Translations under genes and position numbers: made by a program | Part shown: piece after piece, positions 18,652 through 29,900 of the stretch | How the letters are laid out: every line of letters begins with the position of its first letter | Position numbering within the stretch: position 1 is the first letter of the stretch | Source of the DNA: an uncultured Treponema sp. | Lineage (GTDB): Bacteria > Spirochaetota > Spirochaetia > Treponematales > Treponemataceae | Direction of reading: 5' to 3' | DNA length: 64,000 nt | Assembly: GCA_934699065.1 (NCBI GenBank) | Contig: CAKUWD010000001.1 | Span: 1-64,000, forward strand | Notes under the pieces: generated by a model | The model's database searches: none | The model's input: only the letters and a program-made list of their open reading frames with translations | Told to the model about the DNA's origin: nothing

Positions 18652-19272
18652 CTATTTCTTTACTGCGGACTTAACGATGAGTGTACAGTCCTTATTTCCA
18701 GGAACAGCACCACGAACCATAATTACCTTGAGCTCTGGATCAACTTTAACAATCTTCAGATTCTGCACAGTAACTCTTTTGAATCCCATGTGTCCAGGAA
18801 GCTTAATATTCTTGAATGAGTGACCTGGAGTTGTACATTCTCCTGTACCACCCGGCTCACGATGGAACTTAGAACCGTGTGTAGCACGTCCACCATGGAA
18901 GCCCCATCTCTTCATAACACCCTGGAAACCCTTACCTTTTGATGTAGCTGTTACGTCGAGGAAACGGCTACCTTCAAAGAGCTCAAGACCAACAACATCT
19001 CCAATGTTTACTTCTTTTTCGAAGTTGCGGAACTCTTTCAAGTGACGCTTTGGAGTAATGTTTTCTGGGAATTGTCCGGCATATGCTTTGCTTGCTCTTG
19101 AAGCTTTCATATCATCAAGACCAAGAACAACTGCATCATAACCGCAATTTTCCTTTGTTTTCTTGGCAACAACAACATTAGGCTCGACCTGGATTACGGT
19201 TACTGGTGTCAGATTTCCGCTTTCGTCGAATATCTGTGTCATGCCAACTTTCTTTGCAATCAGACCTTTCAT
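18652..19272 (-). CDS. rplC: 50S ribosomal protein L3
   Basis: 206 residues: MKGLIAKKVGMTQIFDESGN at the start and the central signature GKGFQGVMKRWGFHGGRATH. L3 starts 50S assembly. A 126-nt spacer with inverted repeats separates it from rpsJ, and AGGAG directly follows one repeat arm. Confidence 0.98.
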   Translation of the reverse strand: MKGLIAKKVGMTQIFDESGNLTPVTVIQVEPNVVVAKKTKENCGYDAVVLGLDDMKASRASKAYAGQFPENITPKRHLKEFRNFEKEVNIGDVVGLELFEGSRFLDVTATSKGKGFQGVMKRWGFHGGRATHGSKFHREPGGTGECTTPGHSFKNIKLPGHMGFKRVTVQNLKIVKVDPELKVIMVRGAVPGNKDCTLIVKSAVKK

Positions 19273-19285
19273 TCTGATATCTCCT

Positions 19286-19349
19286 ATTTGGGATTTTGCT
19301 ACTACCTTTTCACAAAACTCCCTTATTATTACAGGCCGTCATCCCAAAT
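19286..19349 (-). promoter_or_regulatory. Inverted repeat before the rplC ribosome-binding site
   Basis: In the mRNA ATTTGGGAT (19341-19349) can pair over 9 bp with ATCCCAAAT (19286-19294), whose last base is directly followed by the rplC Shine-Dalgarno AGGAG (19281-19285). A second partner, AAATCCCAC near 19381-19390, lies upstream and competes for the same central arm. This could form a two-state element that controls rplC access; no protein site is recognisable. Confidence 0.45.
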
Positions 19350-19398
19350 CCAGAGGGACCGTACCTAAAATTATAACCACTATAATGTGGGATTTACA

Positions 19399-19707
19399 CT
19401 ACTGTGTAATTACTACGTCTACACCGGCAGGAAGCTCAAGCTTCATCAGTGAATCCATAACGTCCTGTGAAGGATTCATTATGTCAATAAGGCGTTTGTG
19501 TGTACGCATTTCAAACTGCTCACGTGACTTCTTGTTTACGTGTGGTGAGCGAAGTACAGTCACCTTGTTGATTCTTGTAGGAAGAGGGATAGGACCTGAA
19601 ACCTTAGCTCCCGCTTTCTGTACAGTCTGCACGATGGCTTTAGCACTCTGGTCGATCAGAACTGCATCAAATGCACGAAGTCTGACACGAATTTTTCCAT
19701 TAGCCAT
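19399..19707 (-). CDS. rpsJ: 30S ribosomal protein S10
   Basis: 102 residues: [20 protein letters not shown], the [20 protein letters not shown] loop and [20 protein letters not shown] are diagnostic. S10 is also NusE of antitermination complexes. It follows tuf by 72 nt holding a hairpin. Confidence 0.98.
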   Translation of the reverse strand: MANGKIRVRLRAFDAVLIDQSAKAIVQTVQKAGAKVSGPIPLPTRINKVTVLRSPHVNKKSREQFEMRTHKRLIDIMNPSQDVMDSLMKLELPAGVDVVITQ

Positions 19708-19728
19708 TTAATTTTACTCCTTTTTCAC

Positions 19729-19765
19729 AACAAACAGGCTGATAAACAATACCAGCCTGTTTGTT
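19729..19765 (-). other. 13-bp hairpin between tuf and rpsJ
   Basis: AACAAACAGGCTG (19729-19741) and CAGCCTGTTTGTT (19753-19765) form a perfect 13-bp stem with an 11-nt loop. In the mRNA no T-run follows it (a T-run precedes it), so a normal intrinsic terminator is unlikely. An RNase processing site or partial attenuator that sets the tuf to ribosomal-protein ratio fits the position. Confidence 0.65.
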
Positions 19766-19779
19766 TGAAAAAAATCTAA

Positions 19780-20964
19780 CTACTCAATAATCTTTGTAAC
19801 CTGTCCAGAAGCGATTGTGTGACCGCCTTCACGGATAGCGAGCTTAAGACCTTCATCCATAGCGATTGGGTGGATGAGTTCACCGATAACCTTTACGTTA
19901 TCACCTGGTTTTACCATGTCTGTACCAGCTTCGAGTTCGATTGTACCAGTGATATCTGTAGTTCTGAAGTAGAACTGTGGGCGATATCCTGTGAAGAATG
20001 GAGAGTGACGTCCACCTTCTTCCTTTGAAAGTACGTAAATCTGAGCTTCGAACTTTGTGTGTGGAGTGATAGACTTTGGTGCAGCAAGAACCTGTCCGCG
20101 AACAACGTCTTTCTTTTCAATACCACGAAGAAGGATACCAACGTTATCACCAGCCATACCCTGATCAAGAGTCTTCTGGAACATTTCGATACCTGTTACA
20201 GTTGTATCAGCTGTTGGGCGGATACCTACGATCTGTACAGCATCGTTCATATTTACAACACCACGCTCGATCTTTCCTGTTACTACAGTACCACGACCAG
20301 AGATAGTGAAGATGTCTTCGATTGGCATCAAGAATGGTTTCTGATCATCACGAACTGGATCATCGAACCATGTATCCATAGCTGTAAGGAGCTCTTCGAT
20401 ACAAGCTGTATTTTCTGGAGTTGGCTCGTTCAAAGCCTTGAATGCAGAACCTTTAATAATTGGTGTATCTGCAGAGAATCCATACTCCTGGAGAGTATCT
20501 TTTACTTCTTCTACTACGAGTTCGAGAAGATCTGGATCATCAACCTGGTCAACCTTGTTCAAGAATACGATGATCTTTGGTACACCTACCTGACGAGCAA
20601 GAAGCAAGTGCTCACGTGTCTGAGGCATAACTGAATCTGGAGCAGAAACTACGAGGATAGAACCATCCATCTGAGCAGCACCAGTAATCATGTTCTTAAT
20701 GTAGTCAGCATGTCCTGGACAGTCGATGTGAGCATAGTGTCTCTTATCTGACTGATATTCCAAGTGACGAGTGTTGATTGTGATACCACGTTCCTTCTCT
20801 TCTGGAGCGTTATCAATTTCGTCGTACTTAAGAACCTTATCACCATACTTGTTTCCACAGTATGTTGTGATAGCAGCTGAAAGTGTAGTCTTACCATGGT
20901 CTACGTGACCAATAGTACCAACGTTCATGTGAGGTTTAGTTCTAACGAACTTCTCCTTAGCCAT
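19780..20964 (-). CDS. tuf: Translation elongation factor Tu
   Basis: 394 residues, full-length EF-Tu, the GTPase that brings aminoacyl-tRNA to the A site. G1 is [10 protein letters not shown]3 is [20 protein letters not shown] and G4 is NKVD. Domains II and III follow ([33 protein letters not shown]). It heads the S10-type cluster and has its own promoter about 460 nt upstream. AAGGAG lies 7 nt before the ATG. Confidence 0.99.
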   Translation of the reverse strand: MAKEKFVRTKPHMNVGTIGHVDHGKTTLSAAITTYCGNKYGDKVLKYDEIDNAPEEKERGITINTRHLEYQSDKRHYAHIDCPGHADYIKNMITGAAQMDGSILVVSAPDSVMPQTREHLLLARQVGVPKIIVFLNKVDQVDDPDLLELVVEEVKDTLQEYGFSADTPIIKGSAFKALNEPTPENTACIEELLTAMDTWFDDPVRDDQKPFLMPIEDIFTISGRGTVVTGKIERGVVNMNDAVQIVGIRPTADTTVTGIEMFQKTLDQGMAGDNVGILLRGIEKKDVVRGQVLAAPKSITPHTKFEAQIYVLSKEEGGRHSPFFTGYRPQFYFRTTDITGTIELEAGTDMVKPGDNVKVIGELIHPIAMDEGLKLAIREGGHTIASGQVTKIIE

Positions 20965-21422
20965 GTTTTTCTCCTTGCCGGATTATTTTTTTCCTTACGT
21001 CCGGCATTAATATTTTTTATGTGCTGCACTTTAAGCCAGAATATGCAGACATCTTTTACCAAGACCGTCATATTCGCAGACACACTATTTGAAAGAGTAG
21101 ATAATAATTGTTAGAAACGGATAATTAACATATTTCGTAACATTCCATACTATTCGAAATGTTATAACCCGCTACCACCGATCATTATCACCTGACTGAC
21201 AACTGGTTTGGTATGTTCGAGTTTGGTTTGTAAAACCAGCCGGAACCCATAATCTGTTGTCTATATAATAATCACCAACGGTGAAAATTAACCTCATTAA
21301 GGGTCGCATCTACCTGAAAATCATTTCTGATTAACTTTACGGTGATGCCAATTCTGCTTAGCAGACTTGCCTGACTTCTCAAAGAACCCAATACCCCTCA
21401 TAAAATTCAAAAAAGGGCAAGT
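20965..21422 (-). promoter_or_regulatory. Long structured 5' leader of tuf
   Basis: About 458 nt of transcribed leader with no plausible gene. It holds many local dyads in the mRNA sense: ACTTGCC/GGCAAGT at the 5' end, CACC-GTT-GGTG, TGGTTT-TAC-AAACCA nested inside GACAAC/GTTGTC (about 21208-21263), AACATTTCG/CGAAATATGTT (about 21129-21162) and GCCGGA/TCCGGC (20977-20982 with 21000-21005), the last directly before the Shine-Dalgarno. I do not recognise tmRNA, RNase P, 6S or SRP RNA in it. It occupies the place where fusA would be in a classical str operon. A cis-regulatory leader or a processed RNA are both possible. Confidence 0.5.
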
Positions 21423-21428
21423 TCAAAC

Positions 21429-21457
21429 AATATACAAAATTTAAAAAATAAATTCAA
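21429..21457 (-). promoter_or_regulatory. Promoter of the tuf/S10 cluster
   Basis: On the minus strand TTGAAT (21452-21457), 17 nt, TATATT (21429-21434). It lies directly downstream of the rpsG terminator, so the tuf cluster is a separate transcription unit with a long leader. The same TTGAAT -35 is used by the rpsL promoter. Confidence 0.75.
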
Positions 21458-21523
21458 GCGTTAAATACTGAATTTATGAAAATAATGCAATTCTTCGCAT
21501 TTATCACAAATTCTAAATAAACA

Positions 21524-21559
21524 TAAAAAAAGGAGACCACCTTAGGTAATCTCCTTTTT
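21524..21559 (-). terminator. Terminator after rpsG
   Basis: In the mRNA a 15-bp stem with G-U pairs (arms 21545-21559 and 21527-21541, core GGAGATTACC/GGTGGTCTCC), a TAA loop and a run of seven T. It lies 20 nt after the rpsG stop. Confidence 0.9.
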
Positions 21560-21580
21560 ACAAATTAAGCAGTTATTAAA

Positions 21581-22051
21581 CTACCATCTGTAATGAGCAA
21601 AAGCCTTGTTAGCTTCAGCCATCTTATGTACATCTTCACGCTTCTTGTAAGCAGTACCTGTATTGTTGTAAGCATCAAGAAGTTCAGCAGCAAGTGTATC
21701 TGCCATTCCGTGTCCGCTTCTTGAACGAGCTGCATCAATGATCCATCTCATTGCAAGTGCTTCACGACGTGATTCACGGATTTCCATTGGAACCTGGTAA
21801 GTAGCACCACCAACGCGGCGTGACTTAACTTCAACCATTGGTTTAACATTTTCAAGAGCCTTAAGAAGTACTTCCAAAGGATCTTTATCTGTCTTAGCTT
21901 TAAGGTTATCCATTGCTTCGTAAACAATTTTTGTACAGATAGATTTCTTTCCATCCAACATCATACGGCAAACGAATTTTGAAACAACCTTTGAGTTGTA
22001 TTTAACATCCGGCAACATTGGACGTTCGATTGATTTCTTATGTCTTCCCAT
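21581..22051 (-). CDS. rpsG: 30S ribosomal protein S7
   Basis: 156 residues: [40 protein letters not shown] and [20 protein letters not shown] identify S7, which organises the 30S head and the exit site. It is 12 nt after rpsL and followed by a terminator rather than fusA. Confidence 0.98.
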   Translation of the reverse strand: MGRHKKSIERPMLPDVKYNSKVVSKFVCRMMLDGKKSICTKIVYEAMDNLKAKTDKDPLEVLLKALENVKPMVEVKSRRVGGATYQVPMEIRESRREALAMRWIIDAARSRSGHGMADTLAAELLDAYNNTGTAYKKREDVHKMAEANKAFAHYRW

Positions 22052-22063
22052 CTTAGTCCTCCA

Positions 22064-22438
22064 TTATGCCTTAGGTTTTTTAGCACCATACTTAGAGCGG
22101 CCGCGTTTGCGATCTTCAACTCCAAGAGTATCTTTTGTACCACGAATGATGTGATAACGTACACCAGGGAGGTCCTTTACACGACCACCACGTACCAAAA
22201 CTACTGAGTGTTCCTGCAAGTTGTGTCCAATACCTGGAATGTATGCAGTAACTTCAATACCATTTGACAAGCGAACACGAGCAATCTTACGCAAAGCTGA
22301 GTTCGGCTTTTTAGGTGTCTGAGTCATAACACGTGTACAAACACCACGTTTCTGCGGACAAGAATCAAGAGCTGGAGCTTTTGTTCTGTTTGCAGCAGAC
22401 TTACGACCCTGACGGATTAATTGATTAATTGTAGGCAT
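22064..22438 (-). CDS. rpsL: 30S ribosomal protein S12
   Basis: 124 residues. [40 protein letters not shown] and [16 protein letters not shown] are typical. The decoding-centre lysines equivalent to E. coli 42/43 and 87/88 regions are unmodified wild type, with no streptomycin-resistance substitution visible. It begins the rpsL-rpsG unit behind its own strong promoter. Confidence 0.98.
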   Translation of the reverse strand: MPTINQLIRQGRKSAANRTKAPALDSCPQKRGVCTRVMTQTPKKPNSALRKIARVRLSNGIEVTAYIPGIGHNLQEHSVVLVRGGRVKDLPGVRYHIIRGTKDTLGVEDRKRGRSKYGAKKPKA

Positions 22439-22507
22439 CGCCTATTCTCCTGTTTGATCCGGCAGCACTCCGGAATATAAAACCCTTCAAAAAGGATAGG
22501 TTTAACG

Positions 22508-22536
22508 ATTATAGTAAATTCAAAAAATGAATTCAA
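22508..22536 (-). promoter_or_regulatory. Promoter of rpsL-rpsG
   Basis: On the minus strand TTGAAT (22531-22536), 17 nt, TATAAT (22508-22513), giving a leader of about 63 nt. It is the best sigma-70-type promoter in the ribosomal region. Confidence 0.85.
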
Positions 22537-22541
22537 CTGAA

Positions 22542-22572
22542 TTTCAATGAATTTATATGAAATTCATTGAAA
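22542..22572 (-). promoter_or_regulatory. 13-bp palindrome upstream of the rpsL promoter
   Basis: TTTCAATGAATTT (22542-22554) and AAATTCATTGAAA (22560-22572) form a perfect 13-bp inverted repeat with a 5-nt centre. It starts 5 nt upstream of the rpsL -35 box and runs into the T-tract of the rpoC terminator. It may be an operator, a UP-like element or a second termination hairpin. Confidence 0.5.
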
Positions 22573-22620
22573 AAAAAGAGGCTGGCAGCTGAATTTTGCA
22601 TTCAGTCTGTCAGCCCCCTC
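22571..22620 (-). terminator. Terminator after rpoC
   Basis: In the mRNA GAGGGGGCTG, CTGAAT and their partners ATTCAG, CAGCCTC form a long interrupted stem with a CAAA-type loop, followed by eight T. It lies about 20 nt after the rpoC stop and ends the rpmG-rpoC transcript. Confidence 0.9.
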
Positions 22621-22641
22621 CTTTATTTATCTGATAACGAA

Positions 22642-25600
22642 TTAGTCGTTATCTTCAGCTTCGAAACTTGGTTCCTCAAGCTGTGATTCCTGCTCTTCTT
22701 CAAGACGGCGGCGTTCAAGAATCTCATTCATCTGAGCGTCAAGGTCACGGTCACTGTCATCAAAGAGCTTGATGTCCTTGTAATTCTTGATACCAGTACC
22801 AGCTGGAATCATATGACCAATTGCAACGTTCTCCTTGATTCCGTGGAGGCCATCTGTAGCTCCAGAAATTGCAGCGTTTGTAAGAACGCGTGTTGTTTCC
22901 TGGAATGAAGCTGCAGAAATGAATGAATCAACTCCAAGAGAAGCCTTTGTAATACCCTGGAACATTGGGCGGCCAACAGCTGGCTGTCCACCGGCAGCGA
23001 TTACACGTTCATTCTCTTCATGGAACTTGTACTTATCAACCTGCTGACCGAAGATGAACTTTGTATCTCCAACAGATACGATTTCAATCTTGCGGAGCAT
23101 CTGACGAACGATAATACCGATATGCTTATCATTGATGTCTACACCCTGCTGGCGGTAAACGTTCTGAATTTCATCCATAAGATAATTCTGAAGAGCGTTT
23201 TCTCCAAGGATTGCAAGTACATCCTGTGGGTTTGGAGAACCAGCACAAAGCATTTCACCAGCCTCAACTTTATCGCCATCACGTACAATCATACGCTTTG
23301 TCATAGGAACAAGGTGCTCGAACTTCTTACCATATTCATCAGTAATAGAAATTACACGCTTTCCTTTGCGAACATCCTTAAACTCAACAGTACCAGAAAT
23401 CTGTGCAAGTACACATGGGTTCTTTGGCTTACGAGCTTCAAAGAGTTCAGATACACGAGGAAGACCTCCAGTAATATCCTGAGACTTCTGTGCTTCCTTG
23501 TTCATCTTAGCAATCATATCACCAGCTTTAACCGGAGCTTTATCCTCTACCAGAAGAATGGCACCAGCTGGCAGGAAGTAGTTACCCTGTGGGTTACCAG
23601 CTTCATCAGTAATAATGATACGAGGCTGTTTAACATCAAGGTGAAGGTCTGTAATGTAGCGCTCTGTCTTACCAGTCTGAAGGTCTACCTTCTCTTCAAG
23701 AGTAGATCCTACGATTACATCTTCAAAGTGAATATATCCGTCACTTTCTGCAAGAATAGGTTCAATGAACTGTTCAAATTCACCGATCACTTCACCCTTC
23801 TTAACCATAGCACCAGCTTTTACAGCGATTGTTGAACCGTTGGCAATTTCAATTTTCTGCTCTTTACTTGTTATATAAAGAACTCCATCACCCTTAACAA
23901 TCTTTCCGTTTACACCGGCAATAACTTCCTTACCCTTATGCTTAAGAATAGGATCGCCACGCATAATGTTCTTACCGTCTTCAGCAATAAGTTCATCATC
24001 TGCAGCAATCTTAATCTTATCAAGAATACGGATTACAGTCATATAACCCTTACGAGTAAAGAGCCACTTATCTTTCTTTTCTACATGAGTTCCTTCAATA
24101 TTCTTGATGAAAGCGTCGAACTTAAGAACAATCTTGTTATCATCTGTTGACATCTCAGCCGCACCACCCGAGTGGAAGGTACGAAGTGTAAGCTGTGTAC
24201 CTGGCTGACCGATTGACTGAGCAGCGATAATTCCAACTGCCTCACCGATTTCAACAATCTTATTACGTGCAAGGTTCTTACCATAACACTTAACACAAAT
24301 ACCGTGCTTTGCTTCACAAGTAAGAACAGTGCGGAGCTTAACCTTTTCAACACCAGCAGCTTCAATCTTCTTAGCCATAGCTTCGTCGATATACTGGTTT
24401 ACGTCGCAGATCAATTCACCCTTAGCGTTTACAACACGCTCAATTGTGTAGTGACCTTCAATACGCTTGCTGAGAGGTACTTTAATTTCATCACCATCTT
24501 TGATAGCTGTATAGTCAATACCATTAATTGTGCAACAGTCTTCTTCATTGATTACTACATCCTGTGCAACATCAACAAGACGACGTGTCATGTAACCGGC
24601 ATCGGCAGTCTTCAAAGCAGTATCTGAAAGGCCCTTACGAGAGGCGTTAGTTGAAATGAAGTATTCGATAACCGAAAGTCCTTCATAGAAGTTTGACTTA
24701 ATTGGAAGCTCGATAATATCTCCGTTAGGCTTAGTCATCAAACCACGCATTGCGGCAAGCTGAGAAATCTGACCACGAGAACCGCGGGCACCAGACTTAG
24801 CCATCATGTAGATTGTGTTAAAGCCCTGCTTATCCTGCTCAAGATTATCCATCATGAGATTTGTAAGCTTTTCGTTAGTACGAGCCCAGATGTTTGTTAC
24901 ACGCTGATAACGCTCTTCAGCTGTAATAACACCCTTACCATACTGATTAATGATATCTTCAACTTCCTTGTTAGCCTGAGCCATAATCTCCGGCTTTTCA
25001 TCTGGAACGAGAATATCCTTCATACAAAGTGTTGCACCGTAGAAGGTAGCATTCTTGTAACCAACATCCTTGATTGCATCGTGCATCTGGATTGTGAGCC
25101 ATGAACCCTTTGTGTGATATACGTGCTCGATCATCTTCTTCAAAGACTTATCGAACATCTGGCGGTTTACATATTCAATTTCTGCAGGCATTGCTTCGTT
25201 GAATGCAAGACGTCCTGCTGAAGTCTGAATAATATCACCCTTCTTAAATGTCTGTGTTCCCTGCTTAAAGTCCTTGTCTCCCTTAACATCGAGAGCTTCA
25301 GCGTCAAATGAATCTTTTGGAGCAGGAACTTCAATCAAAGTCTGCCATTCAATAGCACCTGTTTCTGCTGCCATACGAACTTCATCAGGTGTACTGAATC
25401 TGCGGTAACGCATCTGGCCATTAATCTCTTTTGGAGAACCTTTTGCGTTAGGTTTGATAGCAGTCATGTAGTAGATACCAAGTACCATGTCCTGAGAAGG
25501 AGCAACGATTGTGTTACCGTTAGCTGGGTCAAGAAGGTTTCTTGCAGAAAGCATCAATGTCCAGCATTCCATCTGAGCTGCCTGTGTAAGAGGTACGTGG

Positions 25601-26973
25601 ATAGCCATCTGGTCACCATCGAAGTCGGCGTTGAAAGCCTTACAAGCAAGAGGATGAAGCTTAAGAGCTTTTCCTTCTACAAGTACAGGTTCGAATGCCT
25701 GGATACCAAGACGGTGAAGTGTTGGCGCACGGTTAAGCATAACAGGGTGCTCTTTTACTACTTCATCAAGAATTGCATATACTTCTGGAGACTCAGACTC
25801 AACAAGAGCCTTAGCCTTCTTAATATTAAATACTACGTCCTTGTCTACGAGCTTCTTCATAAGGAATGGCTTGAACAATTCCAAAGCCATTTTTGTAGGA
25901 AGACCGCACTGCCAGAGTTTCAATTCTGGTCCAACAACGATTACCGAACGTCCAGAGTAGTCAACACGCTTACCAAGAAGGTTCAAGCGGAAACGTCCCT
26001 GCTTACCTTTAAGGAGGTCAGAAATTGACTTAAGTGGGCGATTTGAAGCACCCTTAACTGCACGCTTTCTCTTTGTGTTATCAAACAAAGCATCAACTGC
26101 TTCCTGAAGCATACGTTTTTCGTTACGGATGATGATATCTGGAGCAGAAAGCTGCTGAAGTCTCTTAAGACGGTTATTACGGTTAATAACACGGCGGTAG
26201 AGGTCGTTAAGGTCTGATGTAGCGAAACGTCCACCATCGAGCTGTACCATTGGACGGAGCTCAGGAGGAATAACTGGAATAACGTCCAGAATCATCCAAG
26301 AAACCTTGTTTCCAGATGCACGGAAGTTTTCTACAATTTCGATACGGCGAAGAAGTCTCTTGTCAGACTTAGCGCCTTTTTCAATCATTTTTGCACGGAG
26401 CTCTGCAGCAAGTTCATCAAGGTCAAGGCGTTCGAGCATTGTCTTAATAGCCTCAGCACCCATATCTGCTGTAAAAGCAGAACCTGCATAGTGCTCAAGA
26501 GCTGCCTGGTATTCTTCTTCTGTAAGAAGCTGACCTTTCTTAAGGTCTGTATCACCAGCATCAATTACGATGTACTTTTCGTAGTACAAAACTGAGCGGA
26601 GAGCTGCAACCTGAAGGTCAAGCAAAAGACCCATGCGGCTTGGAACCGAACGGTAATACCAGATATGGCTTACTGGAGCTGCAAGTTCAATGTGTCCTGT
26701 ACGTTCACGGCGAACCTTGAAGTGAGTAACTTCAACACCACAACGGTCACAAATTACACCCTTGTAACGGATAGACTTGAACTTACCACAGTAACATTCC
26801 CATTCCTTTGTTGTACCGAAAATTCTTTCACAGAAAAGACCATCTTTCTCAGGACGGAGTGTTCTGTAGTTTATAGTCTCAGGCTTTTTTACCTCACCGT
26901 AAGACCATGAACGAATGGTCTCTGGAGAAGCCAGTTTAATCTTTAAGCTGTCAAAATCCTGTACATCACGCAT
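22642..26973 (-). CDS. rpoC: DNA-directed RNA polymerase subunit beta'
   Basis: 1443 residues from the ATG at 26973 ([20 protein letters not shown]), 6 nt after AAGGAGG; two upstream in-frame ATGs are less well placed. The ATG overlaps the rpoB TGA by 8 nt. The first zinc site is CYCGKF...CDRCGVEV near residue 60, the catalytic Mg site is [15 protein letters not shown] and the second zinc site is [13 protein letters not shown]. Length is in the range for beta' without the large lineage insertions. The C-terminal 40 residues are acidic and low in complexity. Confidence 0.98.
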   Translation of the reverse strand: MRDVQDFDSLKIKLASPETIRSWSYGEVKKPETINYRTLRPEKDGLFCERIFGTTKEWECYCGKFKSIRYKGVICDRCGVEVTHFKVRRERTGHIELAAPVSHIWYYRSVPSRMGLLLDLQVAALRSVLYYEKYIVIDAGDTDLKKGQLLTEEEYQAALEHYAGSAFTADMGAEAIKTMLERLDLDELAAELRAKMIEKGAKSDKRLLRRIEIVENFRASGNKVSWMILDVIPVIPPELRPMVQLDGGRFATSDLNDLYRRVINRNNRLKRLQQLSAPDIIIRNEKRMLQEAVDALFDNTKRKRAVKGASNRPLKSISDLLKGKQGRFRLNLLGKRVDYSGRSVIVVGPELKLWQCGLPTKMALELFKPFLMKKLVDKDVVFNIKKAKALVESESPEVYAILDEVVKEHPVMLNRAPTLHRLGIQAFEPVLVEGKALKLHPLACKAFNADFDGDQMAIHVPLTQAAQMECWTLMLSARNLLDPANGNTIVAPSQDMVLGIYYMTAIKPNAKGSPKEINGQMRYRRFSTPDEVRMAAETGAIEWQTLIEVPAPKDSFDAEALDVKGDKDFKQGTQTFKKGDIIQTSAGRLAFNEAMPAEIEYVNRQMFDKSLKKMIEHVYHTKGSWLTIQMHDAIKDVGYKNATFYGATLCMKDILVPDEKPEIMAQANKEVEDIINQYGKGVITAEERYQRVTNIWARTNEKLTNLMMDNLEQDKQGFNTIYMMAKSGARGSRGQISQLAAMRGLMTKPNGDIIELPIKSNFYEGLSVIEYFISTNASRKGLSDTALKTADAGYMTRRLVDVAQDVVINEEDCCTINGIDYTAIKDGDEIKVPLSKRIEGHYTIERVVNAKGELICDVNQYIDEAMAKKIEAAGVEKVKLRTVLTCEAKHGICVKCYGKNLARNKIVEIGEAVGIIAAQSIGQPGTQLTLRTFHSGGAAEMSTDDNKIVLKFDAFIKNIEGTHVEKKDKWLFTRKGYMTVIRILDKIKIAADDELIAEDGKNIMRGDPILKHKGKEVIAGVNGKIVKGDGVLYITSKEQKIEIANGSTIAVKAGAMVKKGEVIGEFEQFIEPILAESDGYIHFEDVIVGSTLEEKVDLQTGKTERYITDLHLDVKQPRIIITDEAGNPQGNYFLPAGAILLVEDKAPVKAGDMIAKMNKEAQKSQDITGGLPRVSELFEARKPKNPCVLAQISGTVEFKDVRKGKRVISITDEYGKKFEHLVPMTKRMIVRDGDKVEAGEMLCAGSPNPQDVLAILGENALQNYLMDEIQNVYRQQGVDINDKHIGIIVRQMLRKIEIVSVGDTKFIFGQQVDKYKFHEENERVIAAGGQPAVGRPMFQGITKASLGVDSFISAASFQETTRVLTNAAISGATDGLHGIKENVAIGHMIPAGTGIKNYKDIKLFDDSDRDLDAQMNEILERRRLEEEQESQLEEPSFEAEDND

Positions 26974-29900
26974 TTGCATCCTCCTTATCAAATCCGGAAG
27001 CATTCTTGTCAATCAGTTCCTGATCACGTTCTGTAAGAGCAATCTGTTTACCCTTAGCATCATAAATTGTGAAATCAAGAGCCAAACCACGGAGTTCCTG
27101 TACCAATACGTTGAATGATTCAGGGATTCCGATTGGAGATGAAGGATCGCCCTTTACGATAGACTCGTAAATCTTAGTACGTCCATTCATATCATCAGAC
27201 TTGATTGTCATCATTTCCTGAAGAGTGTTAGCTGCACCATAAGCTTCAAGTGCCCAAACCTCCATTTCTCCAAAACGCTGACCACCAAACTGTGCCTTAC
27301 CACCAAGTGGCTGCTGTGTAACCAGAGAATATGGACCAGTTGCACGAGCATGGATCTTATCATCAACAAGGTGATGAAGCTTCATATAATAGATAACTCC
27401 GACGAAAATTGGGTTTACAAATGGTTCACCTGTACGTCCGTCGTGTACAATCTGTTTACAGTCTGTAGAAATCTTAAGTCCTGTTCCGGCAACTGCCTTG
27501 TTAGCTTCTTCAAGCTTGTCTTCAATCATCTTCTGAGAAGGTGATTCGAATACAGGAACCTCGAAGAACTGATTCAAGTATTTACCAGCAATACCAAGTT
27601 CAGACTCAAGAATCTGACCAATGTTCATTCGGGAAGGTACACCAAGTGGGTTCAAACAAACATCAAGTGGAGTACCATCTTCGAGATATGGCATATCTTC
27701 AACAGGGAGAATACGTGAAACAACACCCTTGTTTCCATGGCGTCCGGCCATCTTATCACCTTCACGAAGCTTACGCTTGTTAGCAATAAGAACCTTAACA
27801 ACCTTATCTACACCTGGGAGCAAATCGTCGCCTTCGAGGCGGCTCATCTGCTGAATATCAATTACAACACCTTCAATTCCATGTGGAACGCGGAGTGAAG
27901 AATCGCGAACTTCTTTAGCCTTTTCACCGAAGATTGAGTTCAAAAGCTTGAACTCTGGAGTTGTTTCAGTTTCAGACTTTGGAGTAACCTTACCAACAAG
28001 GATATCTCCTGAGCGAACCTTAGCACCGATACGGATGATACCTTCAGAGTCGAGGTTAGCAAGAGCTTTCTCTGCTGTGTTAGGAATATCACGTGTAATG
28101 CGCTCTGGTCCGAGCTTTGTCTCACGGATTTCAATCTGGAACTCTTTAATATGGATAGATGTATACATATCCTCGCGAACTACACGCTGAGAAATAAGTA
28201 CGGCATCCTCATAGTTGTAACCATTCCAAGGAACGAATCCTACGAGAATGTTACGTCCGAGAGCGAGCTCTCCGTTGAATGTTGCTGGTCCGTCGGCAAG
28301 TACGTCACCGGCCTTAACCTTTTCACCAACATTTACTGTAGGGCGCTGGTGGTTACATGTATCGTTGTTAGTTCTCTGATACTTCAAGAGGCTGTATTCA
28401 TCAACTGCCTTAGAACCATCAACCTTTACTTTAATAAGTTCACTTGAAACATAGATAACTTCACCATCGTGCTTAGCCTTGATAAGAACACCAGAGTCAT
28501 AAGCACACTTTCTTTCCATACCAGTTCCAACATGTGGTGGTTCAGGGAAGAGAAGAGGTACAGCCTGACGCTGCATGTTACAACCCATGAGCGCACGGTT
28601 AGCATCGTCATGCTCAAGGAATGGAATCAAAGAAGCAGAAACAGAAATTACCTGACGTGGAGAAACGTCGATGTACTGAACGTCTTTTGGAGAACGCTGA
28701 GTATAGTTACCACGGTTACGGCAAGAAATTGTTTCTGTTGGGAATGAACCATCCTTCTTCATTCCTTCAACTACCTGACCAATGAAGTACTTATCTTCAT
28801 CCATAGCAGAAAGATATTCAACTTTGTTTGTAGCCTTTCCGTTTTCAACCTTACGATATGGAGCCTCAAGGAAGCCATAGTCATTGATACGTGTGTACAT
28901 AGCGAGAGATACGATAAGACCAATATTCGGTCCTTCAGGAGTCTCGATAGGACACATACGTCCATAATGTGAATAGTGTACGTCACGAACTTCGAAGCCG
29001 GCACGGTCACGTGAAAGACCACCAGGTCCGAGAGCGTTAAGACGACGTTTATGTGTAAGTTCTGCCAGAGGGTTAATCTGATCCATGAACTGAGAGAGCT
29101 GAGAAGAACCAAAGAACTCTTTGATAGCAGCTACGATAGGTTTGATAGAAATCAAATCCTGTGGCTTCATAGTATCAGTTTCTTTGAGACTCATTCTTTC
29201 CTTAGCAATGCGCTCCATTCTTGCAAAAGCAGACTTAAGCTGATTTGTCATCAACTCGCCTACAGAACGGATACGGCGGTTTCCAAGGTGATCGATATCA
29301 TCAATCTGTTCTTCACCAATATAAACCTTGATAAGGAACTTCATTGTATTGATGATATCTTCCTTAATAAGAGTGAAGTCTTTTACATCATCAGAGTAAT
29401 CGAACTTCTTATTAAGTTTGTAACGTCCAACACGTCCAAGGTCATAGCGGCGCTCAGAGAAGAAGAGTGAGTTGAGGTCTTTTTCAGCCTGTTCAACTGT
29501 CATTGGCTCACCTGGCTGCAAAATTGCATATACAGCAGCGAGACAATCTTCTTTAGTTGGTTCATTATCTACAGAACCTTCTTTTACGAATTTAACTTCC
29601 TCGCGCTCGAAACAGTTGATAATCATCTGTGAATCGAGAGAAGTATTCTTTTCGTCACCGTTAGAATTGCTGCGTGTATCAAAACGGATTACGCAGATTT
29701 CATCGATTTTGTTAGCGAGAAGGTCATCAATATCATGTGGATGAAGTTTTGTACCTGCATTAAAGAGTCTCTTTTCATTGCCTTCTTCATCTTTGATGAT
29801 TACAGCAGAAGCAAGAACCTTGTCTACAAGTTCATCACCCTTCTTCACCTTAACATCTTCTACATCGTAGAAGCAGCGGATAATTTCTTCACGTGTTGAA

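Noticed and set aside
19729..19765. Intrinsic terminator separating tuf from rpsJ.
   Set aside because: The stem is strong but no T-run follows it on the minus strand, so it is listed only as a hairpin; read-through to the ribosomal genes is expected.
21165..21183. T-box-like GGTGGTAGCGGG in the tuf leader (mRNA sense).
   Set aside because: The T-box core needs UGGNACCGCG; here ACC reads AGC and no specifier loop, AG bulge or terminator/antiterminator pair is seen. Downstream is tuf, not a tRNA-ligase or amino-acid gene.
21205..21245. Possible tRNA because of GTTCGAG on the plus strand.
   Set aside because: No 5-bp T-stem, anticodon arm or acceptor pairing can be drawn around it.
23020..23835. 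Long open frame (271 codons) on the plus strand opposite rpoC.
   Set aside because: It lies entirely antisense to conserved rpoC sequence, has no ribosome-binding site and its product looks like a codon shadow.
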